NCBI RefSeq assembly: GCF_000834635.1
Contig: NZ_JXQV01000030.1
Coordinates: forward strand, 434,001-498,000
DNA: 64,000 nt
DNA from: Agrobacterium tumefaciens
GTDB lineage: Bacteria; Pseudomonadota; Alphaproteobacteria; Rhizobiales; Rhizobiaceae
Direction: 5' to 3'
Shown here: positions 9,301 through 16,285 of the stretch, one piece after another
How positions within the stretch are numbered: position 1 is the first letter of the stretch
Layout: every line of letters starts with the position of its first letter
The notes under the pieces: generated by a model
Database searches by the model: none
What the model was told of the DNA's origin: nothing
The model's input: only the letters and a program-made list of their open reading frames with translations
Translations under genes and position numbers: made by a program

Positions 9301-10397
9301 CAGAAGCTCAGAGATATTCGGACGCACTGGTCAATCGTCTTCGCGGTGGCGTCGCAGCATCCCTGTCCGACGTGGACAAGCTGCTCGGAAACGCAACCGA
9401 CAAATCCAACGCGGCGGCTGAGTCAATGCGCGAATCACTGCGTGAAGCGGTGGAAGAAGCGGTTCAGCGCTTTGCTGGTGCCACGGACGAGATCCGTCGC
9501 TCGAGCCTCGATATTCGGACTGAACTGGATTCGACTCGTGCCGAACTGAAGCGTGGTGCCTTCGACCTGCCAGAAGAAGCCAAGGAAAGCGCTGCCGCCA
9601 TGCGCCGCGCCGTATCCGAGCAGATCAAGGCGTTGCAGGACATTTCGCAGCTGGTCGGTCGCTCGACGCAACAGCTTGAAATTTCCGAGCCCGCTGCGCG
9701 TGCGATTGCCGCAACAAAGGCGGTCGCACCCGCCCAGCCACAGCAGCCACGTGTAGAACAACGGCGCCCAGAGGCCCCAACACTGTCTTCACCCGTCATA
9801 TCTCGCCCTGCGCTTCAGCAGCCGGTTGCACAGCAGCCACGTCCAAGCGCGCCAGCTGAAGCCCGCGCCGTACCGCAGCAGCCAAGCATTTCTTCTGCGC
9901 CAGTTCAACGCCGGGAAGATGGCGGCGGCTGGATCAGCGATCTGCTGCGTGGCGCCTCCCGTGATGGTCAGGATGGCCAGGCACAGCCTGCACCCGCCCC
10001 GCGTCAACAGGCAGAGCCTCAGACAAGAGCTGCAGATGTGAGAAACCCACGCCACGTGGTCGAATCCCTCAACTCTCTGTCGGTGGATATTGCCCGCGCC
10101 ATCGACCATGATGCTTCTGTTGAATTGTGGGGCCGCTATCAGCGCGGCGAACGGGACGTATTCACACGCCGCCTCTACACTCTGAAGGGCCAGCAGACCT
10201 TCGACGAGATCAAGCGCAAATACGAGCGTGAGGTGGAATTCCGCACCGCAGTGGACCGCTACATTTCCGATTTCGAAAAATTGCTGGCTGATGTCGCACG
10301 CACAGACCGCGACCGCACAATCACGCAGTCATACCTCACCTCCGATACCGGCAAGGTCTATACGATGCTTGCCCATGCGGCGGGTCGCTTTAGCTGA
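3399..10397 (+). CDS. gpr: Giant apolipoprotein-like polar ring protein (GPR/RgsE-like)
   Basis: A 2332-residue protein. Residues 1-90 are cytosolic and Pro/Ala/Arg-rich; two membrane helices follow at about 111-135 and 147-171; a very long helical rod covers about 175-2100; a Pro/Gln-rich linker about 2107-2210; and a conserved C-terminal helical domain about 2213-2332. The rod contains 27 tandem 22-residue repeats (652-1245). Size, N-terminal membrane anchor and apolipoprotein-like repeats match the Growth Pole Ring protein of Agrobacterium tumefaciens and RgsE of Sinorhizobium meliloti, which form a ring at the growing pole and are needed for polar growth and rod shape. Identity is inferred from architecture. 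The frame is open from 3309, but the ATG at 3399 (MANNKISDSIDE), after a GAGGC, looks the better start. Monocistronic, with a terminator just after it. Confidence 0.85.
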   Translation: MANNKISDSIDETAFQALEDALQLGAYENQPEPRKKSAPKPAERKVQEPTRAAERPNPRAAEAPQQPRPVPEQAAPRSPSLEAANDGSKRSPAMILKSLDAGSIAGALRNASIVSVFWAVAGVGLANVIYGNLIWNVGSLAELLAVPGVMAIFIGIIVPIMLFFAFAIMMARAKDLRNAARSMAEVALRLSEPETVASDRIMSVGQAVRREVSAMNDGIERTIARATELETLVHSEVNALERSYADNELRVRSLVQELSAERDAIINHAERIRTSIVGAQDQIKEELSIVGEELSMRLATSGEAFASMIDTRSAALLEKSRISSEAMGSLIAAKTDNLLKALNTSGASISNEFDLRLHDLSTTLDERGRLLLDQFATQASTLSSGTENLNKSLEERTRLLNDILSKRTLEIGQNIERGQEIIGGSLDNVLDKLSETLEQKGLSFRQSLQSSTDDAIMDLDLRSGLFEEKLQTTVGLVNSAFDEHVAEFATAFDQRAGSLDSKLMESLARINETVSGGTESIDGVLNSGIDRLNTTLTDQSFALATTLGTGQEMLESSFEGHTRELSDAIGKRTAEITGAFNTTHEQIDTVLAERSAALFGALSTSQDRFDNALASRTEAITGSVSGTAQHLAALLEERAAAINNIVADVERRLAETLDSRAAAITGAVSGVEERLADTLDVRTAAIQQAVAGVEDRIADTLESRTAALAHVVSGAEERITDALDSRTMALDMAFSTAEERLSETLDSRTSTLTSAVSGVETRIAESIDSRTAALSNVVAGVEDRIADALDSRTMALDMAFSTAEERLSETLDSRTVALTGAVSGVETRIAETLDSRTAALSSVVSGVEDRIADALDSRTMALDMAFSTAEERLSETLDSRTNALNSAVAGAEERIADTLDSRTMAIDMAFSGAEERIAESLDTRTAALNTIVSGVESKISNTIQTGTTALSNAVTGVEDRIAETLDSRTAALSIVVAGVEERIADTLDSRTMAIDMAFSGAQERLTETLDARTTSLSGIVSGMETRIADTLDGRTAALSSVVSGVEERLADTLDSRTMAIDMAFSGAEERIAASLDTRTAALNTVVSTAEERIADTLDSRAMSFDMAFSGAEERIAASLDSRTAALNTVVSSAEERIADTLDSRAMSFDMAFSSAEERLAETLDARASSLSSVVAGVEGRIADTLESRTTALANAVSGVEDRIADALDSRAMAIDMAISGAEERITETLDNRTETLTRSVANAEQRLSSTASTIEEALSVGHLRLDTMLGIQADAITRTVERNSGLIEETVGSAATRIETAVEGGVGRFAGTMETGVSRIENNLVSSHDLLRGTLDQHHSALSETLGSARERISDLLSEQSMSIGTTIASSASMLEMSLENQQEAIQRTIDASGATLEQRMRNSAGAVVEKIDEATREIGGAADALTARVEETVGQVAVRLDQTGARLESNIDSLQTRIQTDLGNVNATIEDAGRKISETFDGKTAELVRSSDDATQRIAGVLDTGAARIDERLGTMDRALNIGLDNVNRTIEGKATNLAVSLRDAVVNATETMGGEALRSTELLAKTGSEFADQIKSRNDEFARAIEQRSDEIVGRMSDAQVRMSGQAVAVAQTFSEAGNAIVNKVAEAEAIVRTQVGAISETLAGVESSLDARGESIRSTLDSRTRELNSMLASRSAELSRLIEEKAKPIVSEFSTIGNNAAEKIVTAAQQSANLLVESNSGMAQLVEQAIDDYSKASSDAANRLVAATRQSTTMLTETHSGMTNVVTGAVDNLNVAVARASQEFKAADQSLSTATSSFSDSASRAADMVSSSSRLLEGKIDRLSNISGQTLTQVAGIVDRFEEHSSVLSQASELLNAAQTSLVGTLEERQEALRTLSVGLLTRSEEIENSMRDVMGVVEQTLAQAEQRSANVAGNLRNNLSTSFDDIGRSLDETEQRAKSAAENMRGALQSAGEDASRSIEGTMAEAQRYSDALVNRLRGGVAASLSDVDKLLGNATDKSNAAAESMRESLREAVEEAVQRFAGATDEIRRSSLDIRTELDSTRAELKRGAFDLPEEAKESAAAMRRAVSEQIKALQDISQLVGRSTQQLEISEPAARAIAATKAVAPAQPQQPRVEQRRPEAPTLSSPVISRPALQQPVAQQPRPSAPAEARAVPQQPSISSAPVQRREDGGGWISDLLRGASRDGQDGQAQPAPAPRQQAEPQTRAADVRNPRHVVESLNSLSVDIARAIDHDASVELWGRYQRGERDVFTRRLYTLKGQQTFDEIKRKYEREVEFRTAVDRYISDFEKLLADVARTDRDRTITQSYLTSDTGKVYTMLAHAAGRFS
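5352..7133 (+). repeat. 27 tandem 66-bp (22-residue) coding repeats
   Basis: Within the GPR-like gene the unit begins RIADTLDSRT and ends with a GVE- or GAE-type tail, and recurs 27 times without a gap (27 x 66 = 1782 bp, exactly 5352-7133). A higher period of three units (66 residues, 198 bp) shows in units 4-6, 7-9 and 10-12, where a TMALDMAFSTAEE unit is followed by an RLSETLDSRT and an RIAE unit. A two-unit duplication is visible in units 20-23. A 22-residue period equals two 11-residue hendecads, as in apolipoprotein A helices, fitting a continuous amphipathic or coiled-coil rod. Confidence 0.95.
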
Positions 10398-10420
10398 GAC
10401 GCTGACATATGAAACCATCA

Positions 10421-10455
10421 AGCCCTTCCGGTTCGTCCGGAGGGGCTTTTTCTTT
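10421..10455 (+). terminator. Rho-independent terminator of the GPR-like gene
   Basis: AGCCCTTCCGG and CCGGAGGGGCT form a stem around a short TTCGT loop, followed by TTTTTCTTTT, 24 bp after the stop codon. Confidence 0.9.
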
Positions 10456-10574
10456 TGGCGCTTCATACCGTCTTGAAGAAATTTGCTCAGGGTTTTATAT
10501 TGTCTCTGCGAGGACGACCTCGGCCATGGTGGTGATAGCAGTCGGGACGGCCCGGAAAAATACGGGAGTTATCG

Positions 10575-11018
10575 ATGCGCACGATCAAGGATCGTATCCG
10601 TCACGCCCTCAGCTTCGAAATCATCGGCCTAATCCTCATGATACCGCTCGGCGCTATCGTGTTCAGCATGCCCGCGGAAGATATCGGCGTGGTCGGCGTT
10701 GTCAGCGCCACGATCGCAACGGCTTGGAACTATATCTACAATCTAGGTTTCGACCATGCCATGCAGCGCGTGAAGGGCACGACACAGAAAACCACGCTTA
10801 TTCGCGTTGTGCACTCCGTCTTGTTTGAGCTCGGCCTGCTGATTGTCCTCATGCCGTTTATCGCATGGTACCTCGGGATCAGCCTGCTGCACGCGCTGGT
10901 GATGGACATATCCTTCGCGCTTTTCTACGTCGTCTACGCCTTCGTTTTCAACTGGTGCTACGACAGGCTCTTTCCGCTCCCAGAATGGAATACAGCCTCC
11001 TCTGCAGAGCAGATCTAG
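10575..11018 (+). CDS. PACE-family multidrug/biocide efflux protein
   Basis: A 147-residue membrane protein with four predicted helices (about 14-33, 38-58, 75-97 and 103-125) forming two tandem bacterial transmembrane pair (BTP) domains, the arrangement of the PACE family (AceI type, chlorhexidine/biguanide and polyamine efflux). The HALSFEIIGL segment near residues 10-19 carries the conserved membrane Glu thought to couple drug and proton in this family, and a matching HSVLFELGL lies in the second half. Usual length is about 150. It lies between two strong terminators and so is its own transcription unit. The substrate cannot be inferred. Confidence 0.85.
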   Translation: MRTIKDRIRHALSFEIIGLILMIPLGAIVFSMPAEDIGVVGVVSATIATAWNYIYNLGFDHAMQRVKGTTQKTTLIRVVHSVLFELGLLIVLMPFIAWYLGISLLHALVMDISFALFYVVYAFVFNWCYDRLFPLPEWNTASSAEQI

Positions 11019-11040
11019 CTGCTATCGGAACACCAATAGA

Positions 11041-11077
11041 AAACGCCGCGTACAGCTTCTGTACGCGGCGTTTTCTT
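11041..11077. terminator. Strong bidirectional terminator
   Basis: A perfect 15-bp stem (11041-11055 with 11059-11073), a three-base CTT loop, and T-runs on both sides (TTTTCTTTT on plus, the matching GTTTTCT on minus). It sits between the convergent efflux gene and the Mla-type operon and can terminate both. Confidence 0.93.
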
Positions 11078-11139
11078 TTCGAGTTGGCTGACACAAGAGC
11101 AGTAGGAGTGAAGGACACTCCGACCGGCTCCTCTGCCAT

Positions 11140-11781
11140 TTACAGTGACTTGAGCGTCCAGGCGACTATGTCACGGGTAGCGCCAGCAAACGCGCTGTCG
11201 ATACCCTTGACTAGATTGGCGTTGCCGGAACCGTTGATACGCGCGCTGGAGCGGAACACTTCCTGCGCCCGAACAGTGCCGTTCTTATCGTTCAGCAACT
11301 TGACCGAAATCTCGATATTGGCGACGTTCTTCGTCGTATCGACTTCGAATGCGCGAATATCCGTCACGACCTGATAGTCGATAGCGAGGCCCTGGCCAGG
11401 ACGACCGACGCCGCCGAGTTTGCCGGTGTCTTCGAACGCTTCAACAAGCTTCGACTGCACCATGCGCGGCAAGCGGTCACTCCACTGCGATCCCGCGAGA
11501 TACTGCATCTCGGAGCCGGATAGACGCACAACTATGTTCTCGCTATCCAATGCCTTCAACGCGGTCGGATCCGCGATCAGCAACTGCCTTGAGCGCAGTG
11601 TAGGACCTTGCGTAACGGACGTAGACGTCACGGAAAGATCGAATGTGTCATTCTTTGCACTGCCACCGCAGCCTGCCAGCAAAGCTGCAAGCATAGGCAC
11701 CACGACGACCGCTTTGCTGCCCGACCGGTAGGACGTCTGTCCGCGCATCAACGAAATTTTCAAAGTCGTACCTCCCGTCAA
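11140..11781 (-). CDS. ABC-type transport auxiliary lipoprotein (PqiC/LetA-partner type)
   Basis: A 213-residue lipoprotein, the last gene of the MCE-type lipid transport operon. A hydrophobic signal (about 23-37) ends in a lipobox, LLAGC, so Cys38 should be lipidated. The remainder has the ABC_trans_aux fold (GSEMQYLAGSQWSDRLPRMVQSKLVEAFEDTG is typical). Members sit on the inner leaflet of the outer membrane and receive or bridge lipid from the MCE protein. It overlaps the MCE gene by 4 bp (ATGA), so translation is probably coupled. A second in-frame ATG 11 codons in is a possible start. Confidence 0.85.
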   Translation of the reverse strand: MTGGTTLKISLMRGQTSYRSGSKAVVVVPMLAALLAGCGGSAKNDTFDLSVTSTSVTQGPTLRSRQLLIADPTALKALDSENIVVRLSGSEMQYLAGSQWSDRLPRMVQSKLVEAFEDTGKLGGVGRPGQGLAIDYQVVTDIRAFEVDTTKNVANIEISVKLLNDKNGTVRAQEVFRSSARINGSGNANLVKGIDSAFAGATRDIVAWTLKSL

Positions 11782-13148
11782 CGCCTTGTCCGGCCGTCAT
11801 ATTGTTTTACGTTTTCGCCACCGAAAATCAGTCGCTGCGGATCGCGATCGAAATTCGAAATGGTGTTATTCAGATTGTCGACGGTCTGGCGAGTGCTGCC
11901 AATCAGCGCCTGGAAATCCTTCAAGCCGGAACCAGAGAAGCGCGCGAGATTGTCTGCAATCGGACCGATACGTGCGTTGAGATTATCGGCAACAGCCTTG
12001 AACGATGCCAATGTCTCACGAGCCTTGGAGAATAGCGAATTGGCATCATCGGTTCCAAGCAGTCCGTCAACTTTCGCCAAAATTCCATCGACGCGGCTGG
12101 AAGCGAGGTTCAGTTTGCGCGACATATCGGTGAAATCAGCAATGGCCTGATCGATATCCGGGCGGCGCGTGCCGACGTCATCTGCAATCTGGCGGAATGT
12201 CGACATCGCTTGCCGCGCATCTGCAGTGGCCGTGGAAACGTCATCGACCACATTGCCAACCTTTGACGGGTCAACTGAGGCCAGCAGCTCGTCAGCCCGC
12301 TTCATCACAACCTGAACCTCGGAACTGGCCTGCTCGAAGTTGCGCGACGTGCGCTGCACCGTTTCCATCACGTCCTGAATGCCGCCAGATGAGGCCGCCA
12401 CGTCCGACGTTACTTTATCGACGTTCGTCAGAATCGAGTCGATCTTCTGCGAATCGACAGCCTTCACAAGGTCTTCAACCGCTGTAAGCGTGCTGTCGAG
12501 ACGCACGGAAACCGACTGAACTGTGGTGGACAGGGAACTCAGGCTGGAAATGAAATTTTCAATACCATCGGAATTGGACGCCAGCGCATTGGAGAACTTC
12601 TCCGCATTGCGCACGGTCTGTGTCAAAGGTCCGCGCGCATCCTGCACGAAGCCCTGCAACTCACCGATAGCGCCATCGGCTCGGCGCAGGATCTTGTCTG
12701 CCGTTGCCAAAAGGTTCGTCACGCTGGAAAGGTCAGCCGTCAGTTCTGCAGGCACGCCGGTGTCGAACGACTTCTGCAGGATACGCTCTTCATTGTTGCG
12801 ACCACCTGATAGTTCGATATAGGCAGCGCCCGTCAGGCCCTGAATTTCAAGCACGGCGCGGGTGGATGGGAACACAGGCGCATCGGCCTGCACTTCTGTA
12901 AACGCAATCGAATAGGCCGGATCGTCGCGGTCAATCGAAAGGCCACGCACTGTGCCCACGGGAATACCGTTGAAGCGAACCGGCGAGCCAACGGACAGGC
13001 CGTTAGCGGAGCCCGGAATACGGATCGTCAATTGTGCAGTTGGACCGCCGCGTCCGAATTCCGCCATCCAATACACAAAGCCGAAGGCGGCTGCGATGAT
13101 GATCAGCGTGAAAATTCCGACGATGGTGTAATTTGCCTTGGTTTCCAT
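11778..13148 (-). CDS. MCE-domain substrate-binding protein (MlaD family)
   Basis: A 456-residue inner-membrane-anchored periplasmic protein: one N-terminal helix (about 9-28), an MCE domain (about 37-115, with IPGSANGLSVGSPVRFNGIPVGTV split over its first strands), then a long helical region of amphipathic coiled-coil segments to about 440. MCE proteins form hexameric rings that pass lipids between membranes. This is far longer than E. coli MlaD (about 180), and the helical extension is the form seen in alphaproteobacteria and plant TGD2-like proteins; it may span the periplasm as a needle. It sits 2 bp after the ATPase gene. Confidence 0.92.
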   Translation of the reverse strand: METKANYTIVGIFTLIIIAAAFGFVYWMAEFGRGGPTAQLTIRIPGSANGLSVGSPVRFNGIPVGTVRGLSIDRDDPAYSIAFTEVQADAPVFPSTRAVLEIQGLTGAAYIELSGGRNNEERILQKSFDTGVPAELTADLSSVTNLLATADKILRRADGAIGELQGFVQDARGPLTQTVRNAEKFSNALASNSDGIENFISSLSSLSTTVQSVSVRLDSTLTAVEDLVKAVDSQKIDSILTNVDKVTSDVAASSGGIQDVMETVQRTSRNFEQASSEVQVVMKRADELLASVDPSKVGNVVDDVSTATADARQAMSTFRQIADDVGTRRPDIDQAIADFTDMSRKLNLASSRVDGILAKVDGLLGTDDANSLFSKARETLASFKAVADNLNARIGPIADNLARFSGSGLKDFQALIGSTRQTVDNLNNTISNFDRDPQRLIFGGENVKQYDGRTRR

Positions 13149-13150
13149 GG

Positions 13151-14035
13151 CTATCCGTCACTCCCCGGAATGTGTTGTGTGCCATCGGGAAGAACGACGG
13201 CGCGTGCCCGCTTTCCGCGGAAATATGATTGAACCCAAGGATCGTCGCTTTCGAACATTTCCTCGAGTGTACCTTCCACAGCGACCTTCTTATCGCCGAG
13301 AACGGCAATGCGGTCGCAGACCGAGAACAGACTGTCCAGGTCGTGGGTGACCATATAAACGGTCAAGCCCAGAGAATCGCGCAGACGCGCAATCAGCATA
13401 TCGAATTCCGCTGCACCAATAGGATCAAGTCCAGAGGTTGGCTCATCCAGAAACACCAGATCGGGATCCAGCGACAGAGCGCGCGCCAATGCAGCGCGCT
13501 TAATCATGCCGCCCGAAAGCTCTGACGGGTATTTGTCAGCCGCATCAGGAGCCAAACCGACCATCTCGATCTTGATGGCGGCAAGCTCATCCATCAGCTG
13601 CTGCGGCAGATCCAGATATTCCCGCATGGGCAGCTGAATGTTTTCTTTCACGGTCAAGCCGGAAAACAACGCGCCCTGCTGGAAGAGAACACCCAGACGC
13701 GTGTCGAGCCCCATGCGCTCTTCGTCCGTCGCCTTGTCATAATCTGTTCCGAGTATCTTGATGGTTCCGCCCTGACGCGGAAGAAGCCGCAACACGGCCC
13801 GCATCAGCACGGATTTACCGGCACCGGAAGGCCCGATGAAACCGAGAATTTCTCCACGGTAGACATCAAGATCAAGGTTATCGAGGACCACCTTGTCACC
13901 AAACGCAACAGTCACGCCCTCAACCGAGAGGATCACTTCCCGGTCTGTTTTTTTCTTTTCGGTTTTCAATGCCTGCTCTTGCACAGCCTCTCCCTCAGAA
14001 ATCGATGGCTGCGTAGAAGATGGCGAAGACGCCAT
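13151..14035 (-). CDS. Lipid transport ABC ATPase (MlaF family)
   Basis: A 294-residue ATPase that powers the MCE transporter. Walker A GPSGAGKS is at residues 68-75, followed by the Q-loop (LFQQGALFSGLTVKENIQLP), signature LSGGM, Walker B LVFLDEPTSGLDP and the switch His in VTHDLDSLF. The ELSGGMIKRAALARALSLDPDLV segment is the MlaF/Ttg2A subtype. The first 30 residues are charged and variable. The annotated start overlaps the permease gene by 41 bp, so the true start may be slightly downstream, but overlap with coupled translation is also common. Confidence 0.95.
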   Translation of the reverse strand: MASSPSSTQPSISEGEAVQEQALKTEKKKTDREVILSVEGVTVAFGDKVVLDNLDLDVYRGEILGFIGPSGAGKSVLMRAVLRLLPRQGGTIKILGTDYDKATDEERMGLDTRLGVLFQQGALFSGLTVKENIQLPMREYLDLPQQLMDELAAIKIEMVGLAPDAADKYPSELSGGMIKRAALARALSLDPDLVFLDEPTSGLDPIGAAEFDMLIARLRDSLGLTVYMVTHDLDSLFSVCDRIAVLGDKKVAVEGTLEEMFESDDPWVQSYFRGKRARAVVLPDGTQHIPGSDG

Positions 14036-15155
14036 CGACCAGGATGACGACGAAAATGGATTTGACCACGGATGATGTCACGTGCTGGCCAAGAGATTCG
14101 GCACTTCCGCCAACTTTCATGCCTTCCACTGCCGCGACAATGCCGATGATAAGCGCCATGAACGGCGCTTTGATCATGCCGGAAGCAATTGTCGAAGCCT
14201 CAACGGCGGAATGCAGGCGAGATATGAACACTTCAAACGTGATGCCGGAATAAAGGAGCGAGACGACGGCTGCACCGAACAATGCGGCGAAGTTGGCGAT
14301 GATCGTCAACAGCGGCAGCGCAATCGTCAGCGCCACCAGCCTTGGAAAGACCAGCACGCCCACCGGGTTAAGGCCGATGACTTTCAGCGCATCAATTTCC
14401 TCGCGCATTTTCATCGAGCCGATTTCAGCCGTGATCGCGCTACCAGAGCGGCCGGCGATCATGATAGCGGTCAGCAACACGCCAATTTCACGCAATTGCA
14501 GAATGCCGACGAGATCGACCACGAAAACTTCAGCGCCGAAATATCTCAGCTGGAAAGCGCCCTGCTGCGCGATGATAGCGCCAATGAGGAACGACATCAA
14601 AAGGATGATCGGAACAGCGCGGACGCCCATATGATCGATCTGGTTTACGATGGCTGCAGGAGAAACCCCGCGCCCGCGCCCCAGCTTCATCTGTGCACCG
14701 CGCACGGCAGAGCCGAGAATATACATGCCCGCCAGAAAGTCCGCACCAGCCTGAACCACGTTCTTGCCGATAGGATCGAATATGCGCTGAACGACACCGA
14801 TCTTGTTATTGTTCTTTGGCGGCAGTGGTGCCTGGTCCGGCAGGCCTGCAATGATCGCTTCGAAACGCTCATTTCCTTCAAACGCAACTTCTGTACCGGA
14901 CTTGTCCATCCGGTTGCGCAGCCGCCGCAGAAGCCACGCACCCGTAGTGTCGATGTCTTCAACACCCGAAAGGTCAATCGTTACAGGTCCAGAGGGTTTT
15001 GAAGTCTCGATCTTCTCAATGTCTGCGAGAACGGGCGAGACATTGGCGTTTCGCCAGGAACCGCTCAGAACATAGCGCGCAGCGCCACGATCTGCGTTGT
15101 CATCCGCCGCGATCGCTGCCGGTTGCGCCTTTTGCTGTGCCTCAAGTTCTTGCAT
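13995..15155 (-). CDS. STAS-MlaE fusion: lipid transport ABC permease
   Basis: A 386-residue protein whose first ~115 residues form a STAS domain (GPVTIDLSGVEDIDTTGAWL) and whose remainder is a MlaE-type permease of five or six helices (MSFLIGAIIAQQGAFQLRYFGA, then RSGSAITAEIGSMKMREEIDAL, the coupling-helix signature). In E. coli the STAS protein MlaB is separate; here it is fused, so one gene supplies both. It is first in the operon permease-ATPase-MCE-lipoprotein. No MlaC-like periplasmic carrier is encoded here. An ATGAGT-AACG-ACTCAT palindrome lies 31-47 bp upstream. Confidence 0.93.
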   Translation of the reverse strand: MQELEAQQKAQPAAIAADDNADRGAARYVLSGSWRNANVSPVLADIEKIETSKPSGPVTIDLSGVEDIDTTGAWLLRRLRNRMDKSGTEVAFEGNERFEAIIAGLPDQAPLPPKNNNKIGVVQRIFDPIGKNVVQAGADFLAGMYILGSAVRGAQMKLGRGRGVSPAAIVNQIDHMGVRAVPIILLMSFLIGAIIAQQGAFQLRYFGAEVFVVDLVGILQLREIGVLLTAIMIAGRSGSAITAEIGSMKMREEIDALKVIGLNPVGVLVFPRLVALTIALPLLTIIANFAALFGAAVVSLLYSGITFEVFISRLHSAVEASTIASGMIKAPFMALIIGIVAAVEGMKVGGSAESLGQHVTSSVVKSIFVVILVDGVFAIFYAAIDF

Positions 15156-15186
15156 CTTGCTCCAAGCGAATGCAGCCTATTAATAA

Positions 15187-15202
15187 ATGAGTAACGACTC
15201 AT
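15187..15202. promoter_or_regulatory. Palindromic candidate operator upstream of the Mla-type operon
   Basis: ATGAGT (15187-15192), AACG spacer, ACTCAT (15197-15202): a perfect 6-4-6 inverted repeat in the 143-bp space between the divergent lipid-transport operon and the dipeptide epimerase. The short arms and absence of a T-run argue for a protein-binding site rather than a terminator. No regulator is assigned. Confidence 0.3.
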
Positions 15203-15298
15203 ATCCATTGACGGATCACCAAGCCACAGGGATCACGTCAGATTCCGATCATTTGTTGTTGGCAACCGGGTTTTACATCAGACGAAAGGTTAAATTCG

Positions 15299-16282
15299 AT
15301 GAGCCGTTACCTTGAAGCCACAGCAGAGGCCTTTCCCGTTGCCGGCAGTTTCACCATTTCTCGCGGAAGTCGGACAGAAGTGGTGGTCGTGGCGTGCACC
15401 ATCACGGAAAACGGCTTCATCGGACGGGGCGAATGCGTACCTTACGCCCGCTACGGCGAATCAGTCGAGGGTGTCCTGGCGGATTTAAACGCCGTGTCAG
15501 GCGCGATCTCGAGCGGCATCGACCGCATAGAACTCCAGCGCCTCATGAAGCCAGGTGCCGCCCGCAATGCGGTGGATTGCGCCTCATGGGACCTTGAAGC
15601 CAAACAATCCGGCAAGTCCGTTTCCGCATCGCTGCTTTCCGTAGAGCCGCAAGCCATTATCACAGCGTTTACGATATCGCTGGGCGATGCGGACACGATG
15701 GCGGCCAAGGCAGCGGAGAATGCATCGCGCCCGCTTCTGAAAATCAAGACCGGAACAGAGGATGACGCCTCGCGCCTTCGCGCTGTCAGGGCAGCGGCTC
15801 CCCACGCAAGCATCATCGTCGACGCAAATGAGGGATGGACGGAACACAATATTGAGCACCATCTTTCCGTCGCAGAGGAATTGGACATCGCGCTCATCGA
15901 GCAGCCCTTGCCTGTCGGCAAGGATTCTATCCTTTCGCGCATCAAGCGCCGGGTACCGATCTGTGCGGATGAAAGCGTTCACCACACGGATGATCTCGCG
16001 TCCTTAAGAGATCGATATGACGCCATCAACATCAAGCTCGACAAGACAGGTGGCCTGACCGAAGCGCTTGCTATGAAGCAGGAGGCAGAACGGCTTGGCT
16101 ACACCATCATGGTTGGCTGCATGCTGGGCACCTCGCTCGGCATGGCGCCCGCCCTCATGCTTGCGCAGGATACGGCTTTTGCCGATCTGGACGGTCCGCT
16201 CCTGCTAGCGCGGGACCGCGTTCCGGGCCTTCGCTATGAAGGATCGTTCGTGTTCCCGCCAGAGCCGGAGCTCTGGGGCTGA
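15299..16282 (+). CDS. Dipeptide (L-Ala-D/L-Glu) epimerase, enolase superfamily
   Basis: A 327-residue enolase-superfamily enzyme. The catalytic K-x-K is in LLKIKTG (K148, K150), metal ligands are D175 (VDANEGW), E201 (IEQPL) and D224 (ADES), and the opposing acid/base Lys lies in INIKLDKTGG (K246 or K249). This is the set of L-Ala-D/L-Glu epimerases (YcjG/YkfB type), which racemise the muropeptide dipeptide so that murein can be recycled. The exact dipeptide preference is inferred from the family. It is monocistronic, divergent from the lipid-transport operon and convergent with the phosphoesterase that follows, 3 bp away. Confidence 0.88.
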   Translation: MSRYLEATAEAFPVAGSFTISRGSRTEVVVVACTITENGFIGRGECVPYARYGESVEGVLADLNAVSGAISSGIDRIELQRLMKPGAARNAVDCASWDLEAKQSGKSVSASLLSVEPQAIITAFTISLGDADTMAAKAAENASRPLLKIKTGTEDDASRLRAVRAAAPHASIIVDANEGWTEHNIEHHLSVAEELDIALIEQPLPVGKDSILSRIKRRVPICADESVHHTDDLASLRDRYDAINIKLDKTGGLTEALAMKQEAERLGYTIMVGCMLGTSLGMAPALMLAQDTAFADLDGPLLLARDRVPGLRYEGSFVFPPEPELWG

Positions 16283-16285
16283 ACA

